Assembly: GCF_003349955.1 (NCBI RefSeq)
Contig: NZ_QLKQ01000004.1
Span: 87,197-151,196 of the forward strand
Direction: 5' to 3'
Origin: Azospirillum brasilense
GTDB taxonomy: Bacteria; Pseudomonadota; Alphaproteobacteria; Azospirillales; Azospirillaceae
DNA length: 64,000 nt
The translations under genes and the position numbers were made by a program. Below the pieces are notes generated by a model. That model ran no database searches. It saw nothing but the letters and a program-made list of their open reading frames with translations, and was not told the DNA's origin. Below, in pieces: positions 1 through 8,747 of the stretch; position 1 is the first letter of the stretch, and the number at the start of each line of letters is the position of its first letter.

Positions 1-762
1 GTCGTCACCGGCTCCACCACCGGCATCGGGCTGGCGACCGCCCGCGAACTGGCCCGCCAGGGCTGCCATGTGATGCTCAACGGCTTCGGCGACCGCGCGG
101 AGATCGACCGGCTGTGCGCGGAGATCGGGGCGCAGAGCGGCACAAGGATCGTCTATTCGGGGGCCGACCTCAGCCGGCCGGAGGAGGCCCGCGCCATGAT
201 GGCCGACGCGGCGGCGGCGCTCGGCCCCATCGACATCCTGGTGAACAACGCCGGGGTGCAGCATGTGGCGGCGGTGCACGAGTTCCCCGACGACAAATGG
301 GACCTGCTGCTCGCGGTCAATCTCAGCGCCGCCTTCCACACCATCAAGGCGGCCCTTCCCGCGATGCGCGAGCGCTGCTGGGGGCGCATCGTCAACACGG
401 CGTCGGTCCTCGGCATGGTCGGCGCTCCGCACAAGCCCGCCTATGTGGCGACCAAGCACGGCATCATCGGCCTGACCAAGTCGGTGGCGATCGAGGTGGC
501 CGAACACGGCATCACCTGCAACGCGGTGTGCCCCGGCACGGTGCTGACCCCGATCATCAAGAAGCAGATCGCCCAGCAGGCGCAGGTCACCGGCCTGCCG
601 GAGGAACGGGTTCTCCAGGCCGTGTTCCTCGACCGCATGCCGACCGGCCGGCTGATCCCGCCGGAGGAGGTCGCCGCCGCCATCGCCTTCCTGTGCTCCG
701 ACGCCGCCGCGTCGATCACCGGCACCGCGATCCCCGTGGACGGCGGCTACACGACCCACTGA
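1..762 (+). CDS. 3-hydroxybutyrate dehydrogenase (SDR family), 5'-truncated by window
   Basis: NAD-dependent short-chain dehydrogenase that probably interconverts D-3-hydroxybutyrate and acetoacetate in polyhydroxybutyrate and ketone-body metabolism in the cytoplasm. The frame is open from base 1 and lacks only the first few residues: it opens on the glycine-rich NAD motif TGSTTGIG, followed by the NNAG motif and the catalytic Ser with Y-x3-K (AYVATKHG). The C-terminal segment CPGTVLTP...KKQI and the closing VDGGY are typical of the BdhA group. The 253 visible residues against a usual 255-260 show that little is missing. The Met at base 70 is internal, not the start. A binding-protein gene follows 41 bases downstream on the same strand and may be co-transcribed. 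The family is sure; the exact substrate is by resemblance. Confidence 0.85.
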   Translation, partial: VVTGSTTGIGLATARELARQGCHVMLNGFGDRAEIDRLCAEIGAQSGTRIVYSGADLSRPEEARAMMADAAAALGPIDILVNNAGVQHVAAVHEFPDDKWDLLLAVNLSAAFHTIKAALPAMRERCWGRIVNTASVLGMVGAPHKPAYVATKHGIIGLTKSVAIEVAEHGITCNAVCPGTVLTPIIKKQIAQQAQVTGLPEERVLQAVFLDRMPTGRLIPPEEVAAAIAFLCSDAAASITGTAIPVDGGYTTH

Positions 763-803
763 CACCCGAACCACGAAGAAAACAACACCCTAGGGAGTGA
801 ACC

Positions 804-2018
804 ATGCGCAGCACCCGTCTCGCCGGCCTTCTCGCCGGCGCCGCCTTCGCCGCCCTGGCGTCCGGCACGGCCCAGGCCCAGATGTCGGACAACGTCATCA
901 AGATCGGCATGCTGTCCGACCGGTCCGGCATCTACGCCGACATCAACGGCGAGGGGTCGGCGGTGGCGGCGCGGCTGGCCGCCGAGGAGTTCGGCAACGC
1001 CATCAACGGCACCAAGGTCGAGATCATCGTCGGCGACCACCAGAACAAGGCGGACATCGCCGCCAACCTCGCCCGCCAGTGGATCGACGTGGAGAAGGTC
1101 GACGTCGTCGCCGACGTGCCGAACTCCGCCGCGGCGCTGGCCGTGCAGGGCATCACCAAGGACAAGAAGCGCATCTTCCTGATGTCCGGCCCCGGCTCCA
1201 CCGATCTGACGGGCAAGGATTGCAGCCCCTATGGCTTCCTGTGGACGTGGGACAACCACGCCGTGGCGTCCTCCACCGCCCGCGCGCTGGTCGAGCAGGG
1301 CAAAAAGAGCTGGTTCTTCATCACCGCCGACTACGCCTTCGGCCATTCGCTGGAAACGGAGGCCGCCAACACCGTCAAGACGCTGGGCGGCACCATCAAG
1401 GGCAGCGTCCGCCATCCCCTGGCAAGCTCGGACTTCTCGTCCTTCCTGCTGCAGGCGCAGGCCTCGGGCGCCGAGGTGGTCGCCTTCGCCAACGCCGGCG
1501 GCGACACCATCAACGCGGTCAAGCAGGCCGCCGAGTTCGGCATTCCCCAGGGCGGCCAGACGCTGGCCGGCCTGCTGCTGAACGTCAACGACATCCACGC
1601 GCTGGGCCTCGACACCGCGCAGGGGCTGATGCTGGCGAACTCCTTCTACTGGGACATGGACGACGAGACCCGCGCCTGGTCGAAGAAGTTCGAGGAGCGG
1701 ACCGGGCGCAAGCCGTCGATGAACCAGGCGGGCGTCTATTCGGCGGTCAAGCATTACCTGAAGGCCGTGCAGGCGGCCGGCACCGACGACGCCGACAAGG
1801 TCGCCGCCACGATGCGTGGCATGCCCATCACCGACATGATGATGAAGGACGCGCGGATCGCCGACAACGGCCGGATCTTCAACGACATGTATCTGGCGCA
1901 GATCAAGACCCCGGCCGAGTCGAAGGCGGCCTGGGACTACTTCAAGATCCTCAAAACCATTCCCGGCGAGCAGGCCTACATCAACCCGAAGGACAGCGGC
2001 TGCCCGCTCGTGAAGTGA
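804..2018 (+). CDS. branched-chain amino-acid-type ABC transporter substrate-binding protein
   Basis: Periplasmic solute-binding protein of the LivJ/Peripla_BP_6 fold, 404 residues. A signal peptide is visible (MRSTRLAGLLAGAAFAALAS, cleavage after GTAQA). The mature protein begins IKIGMLSDRSGIYADINGEG, the usual start of this fold. A ribosome-binding site (TAGGGAG) lies just before the ATG at 804. No permease or ATPase gene is adjacent, so the partners must be elsewhere. Close to the 3-hydroxybutyrate dehydrogenase gene, it may bring in a short organic acid or amide rather than leucine; many family members bind such compounds, but the sequence does not identify the ligand. Confidence 0.85.
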   Translation: MRSTRLAGLLAGAAFAALASGTAQAQMSDNVIKIGMLSDRSGIYADINGEGSAVAARLAAEEFGNAINGTKVEIIVGDHQNKADIAANLARQWIDVEKVDVVADVPNSAAALAVQGITKDKKRIFLMSGPGSTDLTGKDCSPYGFLWTWDNHAVASSTARALVEQGKKSWFFITADYAFGHSLETEAANTVKTLGGTIKGSVRHPLASSDFSSFLLQAQASGAEVVAFANAGGDTINAVKQAAEFGIPQGGQTLAGLLLNVNDIHALGLDTAQGLMLANSFYWDMDDETRAWSKKFEERTGRKPSMNQAGVYSAVKHYLKAVQAAGTDDADKVAATMRGMPITDMMMKDARIADNGRIFNDMYLAQIKTPAESKAAWDYFKILKTIPGEQAYINPKDSGCPLVK

Positions 2019-2040
2019 CGGGGTGATTGTATTCGAAGTC

Positions 2041-2157
2041 CCCTCTCCCCTCTGGGGAGAGGGTTAGGGTGAGGGGGTTGCGCTTTCGCCGGACGTATCG
2101 CCAAGCACATCCCCCTCACCGGCCCTCCGGGCCACCCTCTCCCCAGAGGGGAGAGGG
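2041..2157. repeat. long inverted repeat, possible terminator or extragenic palindromic element
   Basis: A 24-base arm at 2041-2064 is exactly complementary to 2134-2157. A second nested pair, GTGAGGGGG (2069-2077) with CCCCCTCAC (2111-2119), lies inside. Each outer arm is itself nearly self-complementary (CCCTCTCCCC...GGGGAGAGGG). The element begins 22 bases after the stop of the binding-protein gene, so its transcript would form a very strong branched hairpin. It could act as a terminator or mRNA 3'-end stabiliser, or it may be a dispersed repeat. Confidence 0.8.
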
Positions 2158-2271
2158 TTATAGAGGCCAAATGCGATAGCTCTGGGTGAGATGACAACCT
2201 GACGTGAGGACGGCCGGGGAGCGGGCGCGCTCCCCGGCCAACGGGCGCCATTCCCATATTTTCTTCACGGT

Positions 2272-2290
2272 TATATACCAAACGTATATA
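2272..2290. promoter_or_regulatory. operator-like palindrome upstream of the metal-uptake cluster
   Basis: TATATAC, five bases (CAAAC), GTATATA: a perfect 7-bp-arm inverted repeat about 90 bases before the binding-protein start at 2380, in the only AT-rich stretch of the gap. It does not match the classical Fur box. A repressor or activator site for the downstream genes is inferred from position and symmetry only. Confidence 0.45.
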
Positions 2291-2379
2291 GCGACCGTTG
2301 ACAGACGCCGGTATGCGCTGTATTCAAACAAACATAGCGAATGGATACGGCCTGATCGGTCCCTGTGACGGAGCCCGCG

Positions 2380-3666
2380 ATGAGACTGCGTGCGTTGGTT
2401 GTGCTGGCGATGGGCATCCTTCCGGGTACGCTGCACGCGGAACCCCTGGAATCGAGCCTGCTCGTCCTGACCAGCTACCCCGACGAGCTGGTCTCCCGCT
2501 TCGAGGCGGCGTTCGAGCGGGCCAATCCCGGCACGGACCTGCGCGTCCTCTGGAAGACCGGGCGGGAGGCGATGCCGATCCTGCGCGGCGCCGACCAGGG
2601 CGGCGTGGACGTCTACTGGACCCCGGCGCTGCGCAACTTCCCATTGCTGCGCGACGAGGGGCGGCTCCGCCCGCTGGACATCGCCTCACCGGGGCTCGAT
2701 CGCGAGGCCCTGCCGGGCCGCATCGGGGCGCAGACCCTCTCCGACCCGTCGGGCCGCTTCGAGGCGTTCGAGGTTGCCGGTTACGGGATCGTGGTCAACC
2801 CGGCCTATCTGGCGGAGCGTGGGCTGCCGACGCCGCGACGCTGGGCCGACCTCGCCGACCCGGCGCTGGCCGGGCACGTCGCCTTCCCGGTGCCCTCGCG
2901 GGTCGGCTTCGCCCCGGTGTTGGTGGACATCATCCTCCAGGCCGAGGGCTGGGCGGCGGGCTGGACGCTGCTGCAACGCATCGCCGCCAGCGCGGAACTC
3001 GCCGACCGTGGGCCGGGTGTGGGCGACAGCGTGGCCTCGGGGCGGCGCGGCGCCGGGCCGACCATCGACTTCCAGGCGCTGAACGCCCAGGCCGACGGCA
3101 AGCCGGTGGAGATTCTCTATCCGGAGCGCACCGCCTGGCTGCCCGCCCACATCGGCGTGACCGCCGCCGCTCCGCACCCGAAGGCCGCCGCCGCCTTCGT
3201 CGCCTTCGCCCTGTCGGAGGAGGGGCAGCGGATTATCTTCCACCCGGACATCCGCCGCCACCCGGTCCGCCCCGCGGTCTACCGGGACGCCCCGGCGGGA
3301 ACCGGCAATCCCTTCGCCGTGGCCGGCGCCTTCGCCTATGAAACGGAGAGGGGCAGCCGCCGGGAGCCGGCGGTCGCCGCCCTGTTCGACGCGCTGGTCA
3401 CCCGCCGCCAGGACGAGCTGCGCGAGTTGCTGGTGCTGCTGGACGAGGCGCGGATGGCGGCCGCCCGCAAGGGCGATCCCGCGCTTGCCGCGAAAGCGGA
3501 GGAGGCGCTGGCCCTCGCCACCGCGGTCCCGGTGACCGAGGACGAGGCCGCAGGCTTGGCTGTTACGGAAGCGCTCGATCAGGACTGGGCGGAGCGCATC
3601 GGCAAGGCCCGCGCCGCCGCCACGGACACCGCCCGCGCCGTGCTGGCCGCCGCCAAGGAGCCCTGA
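2380..3666 (+). CDS. Fe(III)-type ABC substrate-binding protein with C-terminal helical extension
   Basis: Periplasmic binding protein of the iron(III)/thiamine-like SBP family, with a signal peptide (MRLRALVVLAMGILPGTLHA) and early motifs LLVLTSYPDELVSRFEAAFE and DVYWTPALRNF. I chose the ATG at 2380, with GGAG six bases before it; an in-frame GTG at 2365 would add five residues ahead of the signal peptide. After the SBP fold (to about residue 320) there is an Ala/Glu/Arg-rich helical tail of some 100 residues, unusual for the family. The next gene starts three bases after the stop, so the two are coupled. No ABC permease or ATPase is nearby; instead a di-haem oxidoreductase, a TonB receptor and TonB follow, so it may serve a TonB-fed uptake or sensing route. 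The ligand is unproven. Confidence 0.75.
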   Translation: MRLRALVVLAMGILPGTLHAEPLESSLLVLTSYPDELVSRFEAAFERANPGTDLRVLWKTGREAMPILRGADQGGVDVYWTPALRNFPLLRDEGRLRPLDIASPGLDREALPGRIGAQTLSDPSGRFEAFEVAGYGIVVNPAYLAERGLPTPRRWADLADPALAGHVAFPVPSRVGFAPVLVDIILQAEGWAAGWTLLQRIAASAELADRGPGVGDSVASGRRGAGPTIDFQALNAQADGKPVEILYPERTAWLPAHIGVTAAAPHPKAAAAFVAFALSEEGQRIIFHPDIRRHPVRPAVYRDAPAGTGNPFAVAGAFAYETERGSRREPAVAALFDALVTRRQDELRELLVLLDEARMAAARKGDPALAAKAEEALALATAVPVTEDEAAGLAVTEALDQDWAERIGKARAAATDTARAVLAAAKEP

Positions 3667-3669
3667 CCC

Positions 3670-5103
3670 GTGCGCCGGACCCTCCACGCCCTTCTCGGCC
3701 TGTCGGTCGCCCTGTCCGCGACGGCGGGAGCGGCGGTTCAGGCCGCCGCCCCGGCCAACCCGACGCGCGCCGCCTTCGACCAGACCCTGCCGCCGACCGA
3801 CGAGGCGCAGCGCGTCCAGTTCACCATCGGGCGCATCCTGTTCAACCATGTCTGGACGCCCGGCGGCCCGGACCCGGAGGCCGGGACCAGCGTCGGCCGC
3901 GCCCAGGCCGGCGGGCGGGCGCTGGTGCAGAACGGCTTCGCGGGGGAGGGCGGGTTCCACGGGCTGGGGCCGACCTACAACCGGCTGTCCTGCGCCGCCT
4001 GCCACATCAAGAACGGGCGGGGCGAGCCGCCGCAGGGCCCCGACGACGCGCTGCGCGCCATGCTGGTTCGCCTGTCGGTGCCCGGCGAGGACGCGCATGG
4101 CGGACCCAAGCCGCACCCCGTCTACGGCGACCAGATCAACGACCAGTCGGTGCCCGGCGTTCCGGCGGAGGCGCGCGTCTTCTTCACGTGGCACGAGCGG
4201 GTCGAGCGTCTGGCCGACGGCACCGAGGTGCCGTTGCGCGCCCCGGAAATCCGCGTCACCGACTTGGCCTTCGGGCCGCTCGGCGACGAGGTGATGACCT
4301 CGCCGCGCATGGGGCCGCCGGTCTTCGGGCTGGGCCTGCTGGAGGCGGTGCCGGAGCGCGCCATTCTGGCGCTGGCCGAGGCGCAGGCGCGCGAGGGCGT
4401 GGTCTCCGGCCAGCCCAACCGCGTCCGGGACCGCGAGACCGGGGCGGAGGCGCTCGGCCGTTTCGGGCTGAAGGCCAACCAGCCGAGCGTGCGCCAGCAG
4501 ATCGCCGGAGCCTTCGTCGGCGACCTCGGGATCACCACGCGCCTCTATCCGCAGCCCAACTGTCCGGAGGCGCAGGACGCCTGCGCCGCTTATGCCACCA
4601 AGGACGAGGGGCCGCAGCCGGAACTGTCCGAGGCGATGCTCGACACCATCCATCTCTACACGCTGGCGCTCCAGCCGCCGTCCCGGCGCAACGCGGACGC
4701 CCCGGCGGTGCGCCGCGGCGAGGCGGTCTTCGCGGAGGCCGGCTGCGCCCGCTGCCACGCCCCCAGTCTGGAGACGGCGGAGCACCCGCTCCTGCCGGGG
4801 CTCGGCGGGGGGACGATCCATCCCTACAGCGACCTGCTGCTGCACGACCTGGGCGACGGGCTGGCCGACCGGCGGCCCGATCACCGCGCCAGCGGGCGGC
4901 AGTGGCGCACGGCGCCGCTGTGGGGGCTGGGCCTCGTCCCGCTGATCGCCGACCACCCCGCCTACCTGCACGACGGCCGCGCCCGCAACCCGCTGGAGGC
5001 CGTGCTGTGGCACGGCGGCGAGGCCCAAGGCAGCGCCGACGCCGTGCGTGCCTTGCCCACCGCCGACCGCGCGGCGCTGCTGTCCTTTCTCGCTTCGCTC
5101 TGA
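3670..5103 (+). CDS. di-haem c-type oxidoreductase (DUF1111/DHOR family)
   Basis: Exported c-type cytochrome of 477 residues in the di-haem oxidoreductase (DUF1111) family related to MauG and di-haem peroxidases. Two haem-binding CxxCH motifs are visible: CAACH (about residue 111) and CARCH (about residue 362). An N-terminal signal peptide ends near GAAVQAAA. Family members are often encoded beside iron-regulated outer-membrane receptors, as here, and may oxidise a metal or metal complex in the periplasm; no reaction is proven. The start is GTG at 3670, four bases after the previous stop. The TonB-dependent receptor gene follows after 39 bases. Confidence 0.8.
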   Translation: MRRTLHALLGLSVALSATAGAAVQAAAPANPTRAAFDQTLPPTDEAQRVQFTIGRILFNHVWTPGGPDPEAGTSVGRAQAGGRALVQNGFAGEGGFHGLGPTYNRLSCAACHIKNGRGEPPQGPDDALRAMLVRLSVPGEDAHGGPKPHPVYGDQINDQSVPGVPAEARVFFTWHERVERLADGTEVPLRAPEIRVTDLAFGPLGDEVMTSPRMGPPVFGLGLLEAVPERAILALAEAQAREGVVSGQPNRVRDRETGAEALGRFGLKANQPSVRQQIAGAFVGDLGITTRLYPQPNCPEAQDACAAYATKDEGPQPELSEAMLDTIHLYTLALQPPSRRNADAPAVRRGEAVFAEAGCARCHAPSLETAEHPLLPGLGGGTIHPYSDLLLHDLGDGLADRRPDHRASGRQWRTAPLWGLGLVPLIADHPAYLHDGRARNPLEAVLWHGGEAQGSADAVRALPTADRAALLSFLASL

Positions 5104-5142
5104 TCCACACCTTCCGCTGACGCCCATCCCCTCAGGAGTCCG

Positions 5143-7212
5143 ATGAGACGATTGCTGCTTGCCGCTGCGTCGTCGGCCGTGCTGGCCGCCGCGCAGAACG
5201 CCCCCGCCTTGGCTCAATCTGCCGCCCAGTCCACCGCACCCGATGAGCCGGTCTACCGGCTGGGCCAGATCAACGCGACGGCCCAGGCGGCCGGCGGCAC
5301 CCCGGTCGGCGGTTCCGTCCTGTCGTCGGAGGACATCGCCCGCTTCAACCGCGAGCGGCTGGACCGCGCGCTCGACCTGCTGCCGGGTGTCAGCATCGCC
5401 ACCACCCGCGGCCCGCGCAACGAGCGCTACGTCACGGTGCGCGGCTACGACCGGTTCCAGGTGCCGCTCTATCTGGACGGCGTGCAGCTCTACCTGCCGG
5501 CGGACAACCGCTTCGACCTCGGCCGCTTCCTGACCGGCGATCTGGCCGAGATCCAGGTGGCCAAGGGCTACGCGTCGGTTCTCGACGGGCCGGGCGGGCT
5601 CGGCGGCTCGATCAACCTCGTCAGCCGCAAGCCGACGCGCGAACTGGAAGGCGAGTTGCGCACCGGCATCAACCTCGACGCGACGGGCGCCTTCTCCGGC
5701 TATCTGACCAGCGCCAGCGCCGGGACGAAGCAGGAGCGCTTCTACGTCCAGGGCGGCATCGCCAAGGTCGAGCAGAATTTCTTCCGCCTGTCCGACAACC
5801 ACACGCCCACCGCCAACGAGAATGGCGGCCGGCGCGAGGGATCGGAGAGCCGGGACTGGCGGGTGAACGCCAAGTTCGGCGTCACGCCCAACGACACCGA
5901 CGAGTATTCCTTCAACGTACTGAAGCAGAACGGCTCGAAGGGCGCCCCGCTGCACACCTACGACCCGGCCAGCAGCCAGACCATGCGCTACTGGAAATGG
6001 CCGGAATGGGCGGTGCAGAACCTGTCCTTCAATTCGCACACGCAGCTCGGCGACAAGTCCTACGTCAAGACGCGGCTGTTCCATTCGACCTTCGACAACA
6101 AGCTCGATTCCTACGACGACCGCCGCTACGTCCGGCAGAGCACGTCGCGGGCCTTCACCAGCATCTATGACGACCGCGCCTATGGCGGCGGCGTGGAGCT
6201 TGGCACCGACCTGATCCCGCGCAACACGCTGAAGGGCGCCATCCACGTCCGCCGCGACGAGCACGAGGAATTCCAGACCATCTACGCGCCGCGCTTCCGC
6301 GAGCCGAATCAGAAGAGCGTCGAGGACACCTATTCGGTCGCTCTGGAGAACACCTTCCACGCCACCGGGGCGGTGGATGTGGTGGCCGGCGCCAGCTACG
6401 ACTGGCGCGACCTGCGCAAGGCCCAGGACTGGGACGGCACCAACACCGGCCGCTTCGTCAATTACCCGACGAAGGACATGGACGCGTTCAATTGGCAGGG
6501 CGCGGTGATCTGGCGTTACAGCGCCACCGGCGAGACCCACGCCAGCGTGTCCAGCCGCACCCGCTTCCCGACGCTGTTCGAGCGCTTCAGCTCACGCTTC
6601 GGCGGGGCTGTGTCGAATCCGGGGCTGAAGCCGGAACGCGCCGTCAATTACGAGATCGGGGCGTCCGAGCAGGTCTTTGGCAACACCCGCCTGGAAGGGG
6701 CGGTGTTCGTCAACGACCTGACCGACGCCATCCAGTCGGTCAACATGATCTACAACGGCCAGTCGGTGACGCAGAACCGCAACGTCGGGTCCGGCTTCGA
6801 CCGCGGCTTCGAGCTGTCGGCGCGCACGCTGCTGTCCGAGTGGCTGGAGATCGGCGGCAACTACACGCTGCTGGTCCGCACGCTCGACGCCGTGGGCACC
6901 CCGGAGCCCAAGCCGACCGGCACGCCGACCCACAAGCTGTTCGCCTACGCCGACGTCCAGCCCATCGAGGCGCTGCACGTCGTGCCGTCGCTGGAGGTCT
7001 CCTCGACCCGCTGGACCAGCAATTCCGCGCAGACCGCCTACTACCGCACCGGCGCCTACGCGCTGGCGAACCTCAAGGTCTCCTACGAGATCGTCAAGGG
7101 GGTGGAGGCGGAGGCCGTGGTCCGCAACATCACCGACCGCAACTACCAGCTCATGGACGGCTACCCGGAGGAGGGGCGCAGCTTTTACCTCGGGGCGCGC
7201 TACCAGTTCTGA
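5143..7212 (+). CDS. TonB-dependent outer-membrane receptor
   Basis: Outer-membrane gated channel of 689 residues that would take up an iron complex, other metal or similar scarce compound using TonB energy. It has a signal peptide ending ALAQS, a plug domain (about residues 50-160, with LDLLPGVSIATTRG, YVTVRGYDRFQVPLYLDGVQ and VLDGPGGLGGSINLVSRKP), then a beta-barrel ending in the characteristic C-terminal aromatic residue (FYLGARYQF). CAGGAG lies just before the ATG. Length and layout are typical. Its place between a di-haem oxidoreductase, an Fe-type binding protein and a TonB gene points to metal uptake, but the ligand cannot be read from sequence. Confidence 0.9.
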   Translation: MRRLLLAAASSAVLAAAQNAPALAQSAAQSTAPDEPVYRLGQINATAQAAGGTPVGGSVLSSEDIARFNRERLDRALDLLPGVSIATTRGPRNERYVTVRGYDRFQVPLYLDGVQLYLPADNRFDLGRFLTGDLAEIQVAKGYASVLDGPGGLGGSINLVSRKPTRELEGELRTGINLDATGAFSGYLTSASAGTKQERFYVQGGIAKVEQNFFRLSDNHTPTANENGGRREGSESRDWRVNAKFGVTPNDTDEYSFNVLKQNGSKGAPLHTYDPASSQTMRYWKWPEWAVQNLSFNSHTQLGDKSYVKTRLFHSTFDNKLDSYDDRRYVRQSTSRAFTSIYDDRAYGGGVELGTDLIPRNTLKGAIHVRRDEHEEFQTIYAPRFREPNQKSVEDTYSVALENTFHATGAVDVVAGASYDWRDLRKAQDWDGTNTGRFVNYPTKDMDAFNWQGAVIWRYSATGETHASVSSRTRFPTLFERFSSRFGGAVSNPGLKPERAVNYEIGASEQVFGNTRLEGAVFVNDLTDAIQSVNMIYNGQSVTQNRNVGSGFDRGFELSARTLLSEWLEIGGNYTLLVRTLDAVGTPEPKPTGTPTHKLFAYADVQPIEALHVVPSLEVSSTRWTSNSAQTAYYRTGAYALANLKVSYEIVKGVEAEAVVRNITDRNYQLMDGYPEEGRSFYLGARYQF

Positions 7213-7247
7213 CGCGGAAGAGGCTGGGCTGAGCACGGGGCCTGACC

Positions 7248-8114
7248 ATGGACGTCCTGCGCGCCGGCGATGCGGCGATCCCGGAGGAAAGGGCGGGGCG
7301 TGGGCCATGGGCTCCCTGGGCGTTCGCCCTGTCCGCCCTGGCCCATGGCGCCCTGCTGGGTCTGCTGATCGCCACGGCCGAGACACCGGCCACGCCGGTT
7401 CCCGAGGCCTTCAGCATCGACCTCGTGCCGGGAAGCGGCGTCGAAGCGGCCGGCGACGCGGGGGGAGGCCCGGACGGTCACGGAGAGTCCGACGCGGAGC
7501 CGCCGCCGGCCGCTGCCGCCGCCGAACCGGCGCCGGACCCGGAACCGCAACGGGTCGAGGCCGTTCCGCCTCCCGACCCGTCGCCCCCTGACGGTCCGGA
7601 TTCCGTTGCGCCGGTTCCGGCCCGCAAGCCGACGGTGAAGCCGGTGACGGCGGCCACCACCCGCGCCTCCTCACCGGCCATCCCGGCACCGGCCACCCCG
7701 GCAAAGGACATGGCCCGGAATCGTGACGGGGCCGCCGCCGCAACCGGACCAGCGGCCGGACCAGCGATGGGCAGCGGGATGAACGGCTCCGCTGTGGCGG
7801 ATGCCGGCGTCGGCAGCGGCGGCGCGGACGCCATGCGCGTCTATCTGGAGGAGGTGCGCCGCCGCCTTCAGGTCCGGCTCGCGGTGCCGGCGGAAGCGCG
7901 GCGGCTGCGGCTGGGGGGGACGGTGCTGGTGCGCTTCACGGTGCGGGGTGACGGCAGCGTTCCGGGCGAGTCCATGGCCGTCCTGTCCGGCCCCGGCGTC
8001 GCGGTGCTGGAGCGGGCGGCGCTGGAGACGGTCGCCCGGACCGCCCCCTTTCCGCCTCCGCCCAAGCCGGCCACCGTCGAGGTGCCGGTGCTGTTCGCCG
8101 TGTCGGTCCGATGA
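7248..8114 (+). CDS. tonB: TonB family energy transducer
   Basis: Inner-membrane TonB-like protein of 288 residues that passes proton-motive energy to the receptor encoded just upstream. Visible layout: short cytoplasmic start, one membrane helix (about 26-45, AFALSALAHGALLGLLIATA), a long Pro/Ala/Glu-rich periplasmic spacer (about 60-190), and a C-terminal TonB domain (about 200-288) with LGGTVLVRFTVRGDGSV and ALETVARTAPFPPPP. The ExbB and ExbD partners are not adjacent. The gene lies 36 bases after the receptor gene and is probably in the same operon; a dedicated TonB for this receptor is a reasonable inference. Confidence 0.85.
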   Translation: MDVLRAGDAAIPEERAGRGPWAPWAFALSALAHGALLGLLIATAETPATPVPEAFSIDLVPGSGVEAAGDAGGGPDGHGESDAEPPPAAAAAEPAPDPEPQRVEAVPPPDPSPPDGPDSVAPVPARKPTVKPVTAATTRASSPAIPAPATPAKDMARNRDGAAAATGPAAGPAMGSGMNGSAVADAGVGSGGADAMRVYLEEVRRRLQVRLAVPAEARRLRLGGTVLVRFTVRGDGSVPGESMAVLSGPGVAVLERAALETVARTAPFPPPPKPATVEVPVLFAVSVR

Positions 8115-8122
8115 GGTCGTGG

Positions 8123-8491
8123 TCAGGTGAGGTCGTCGAGGTCCACCCGAAGGGCGTCGGCGATCCGCTTGAGCACATCCACGGAACCGCCCCGCGTGCC
8201 GGCCTCGATCTGCGAGACATAGGCCTGCTTGAGACCGGTGGCCTCGGCGAGTTGGGCCTGCGTCATGCCGCGGTGGTCGCGGAAGACCTTCACCGGATGC
8301 TCGCCACCCAGCAGACGCTCGGCCACGTCATCGGGGAAGGTTTCCGGTTGTGTGGCCTTGTAGACATCGAAGGCGCGGGTCGCGGTTGCCTCGTCGGCGG
8401 CTTCCAGCAATCGTTCATATTCGGCGATGGGCAGAACCGCGAAGGCCGGATTGCCGTTGCCATCCCGGATGATCTGCGCGGAATCAGTCAT
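8123..8491 (-). CDS. XRE-family antitoxin of a RelE-type toxin-antitoxin pair
   Basis: DNA-binding antitoxin of 122 residues. The N-terminal half (IIRDGNGNPAFAVLPIAEYERLLEAADE) resembles a toxin-binding strand-helix segment. The C-terminal half (about 68-120) is a Cro/C1-type helix-turn-helix: MTQAQLAEATGLKQAYVSQIE. It overlaps the upstream toxin gene by eight bases, so the two are translated together, with the toxin gene first (the HigBA-like order rather than the RelBE order). It probably neutralises the toxin and represses their common promoter. It converges on the tonB gene, with only eight bases between the stops. Confidence 0.85.
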   Translation of the reverse strand: MTDSAQIIRDGNGNPAFAVLPIAEYERLLEAADEATATRAFDVYKATQPETFPDDVAERLLGGEHPVKVFRDHRGMTQAQLAEATGLKQAYVSQIEAGTRGGSVDVLKRIADALRVDLDDLT

Positions 8492-8738
8492 AGATGCCTC
8501 CTCTCGGGCCGATTTCGATGACGATCAGCACCAGCACGCCGGATTCGAGGTCATAAACGATCCGCCAGTCGCCGACGCGGAGCCGGTAGCCGTCCCGGCC
8601 CTTCAGCTTCTTCACGTTCCGCGCGTTCGCCGGGTCGGCAGCCACCTCCCGCAGCTTCAGGCGGATCAGCTCCGCCGTGTTGCGCGGCATCCGGCGAAGC
8701 GTCTTCAGAGCCGCCGCAGTATAGCGGATCGTGTGCAT
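8484..8738 (-). CDS. RelE/ParE superfamily toxin
   Basis: Small basic protein of 84 residues with the RelE/ParE fold signature: YTAAALKTLRRMPRN at the N-terminus, then LKGRDGYRLRVGDWRIVYDL and a final strand ending IEIGPRGGIYD. Members act as ribosome-dependent mRNA nucleases (RelE/HigB) or gyrase poisons (ParE). The Tyr-Arg-Leu-Arg-Val-Gly-Asp-Trp-Arg segment suits the RelE branch, though the usual terminal GHR-x2-VY appears as GPRGGIY. It is the first gene of the pair and overlaps its antitoxin by eight bases. Confidence 0.85.
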   Translation of the reverse strand: MHTIRYTAAALKTLRRMPRNTAELIRLKLREVAADPANARNVKKLKGRDGYRLRVGDWRIVYDLESGVLVLIVIEIGPRGGIYD

Positions 8739-8747
8739 CGCATAAAT

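Larger units (their letters stand above)
2019..2379. other. intergenic region with large palindrome and AT-rich promoter
   Basis: A 361-base gap with no convincing gene. The first half is a long inverted repeat just after the binding-protein stop (listed separately). The second half, 2255-2345, is much richer in A and T than its surroundings and holds a perfect operator-like palindrome. It is the likely promoter region of the downstream TonB/di-haem cluster. Confidence 0.6.

Noticed and set aside
2255..2345. Fur box upstream of the TonB cluster
   Set aside because: The palindrome TATATAC/GTATATA does not fit the Fur consensus; it is reported only as an unassigned operator-like site.
2686..6540. 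Very long open frame on the minus strand across the di-haem and TonB-receptor genes
   Set aside because: It is antisense to genes with clear family motifs and reads as Arg/Gly/Ala/Val-rich sequence without domains; GC-rich codon bias keeps the complementary frame open.
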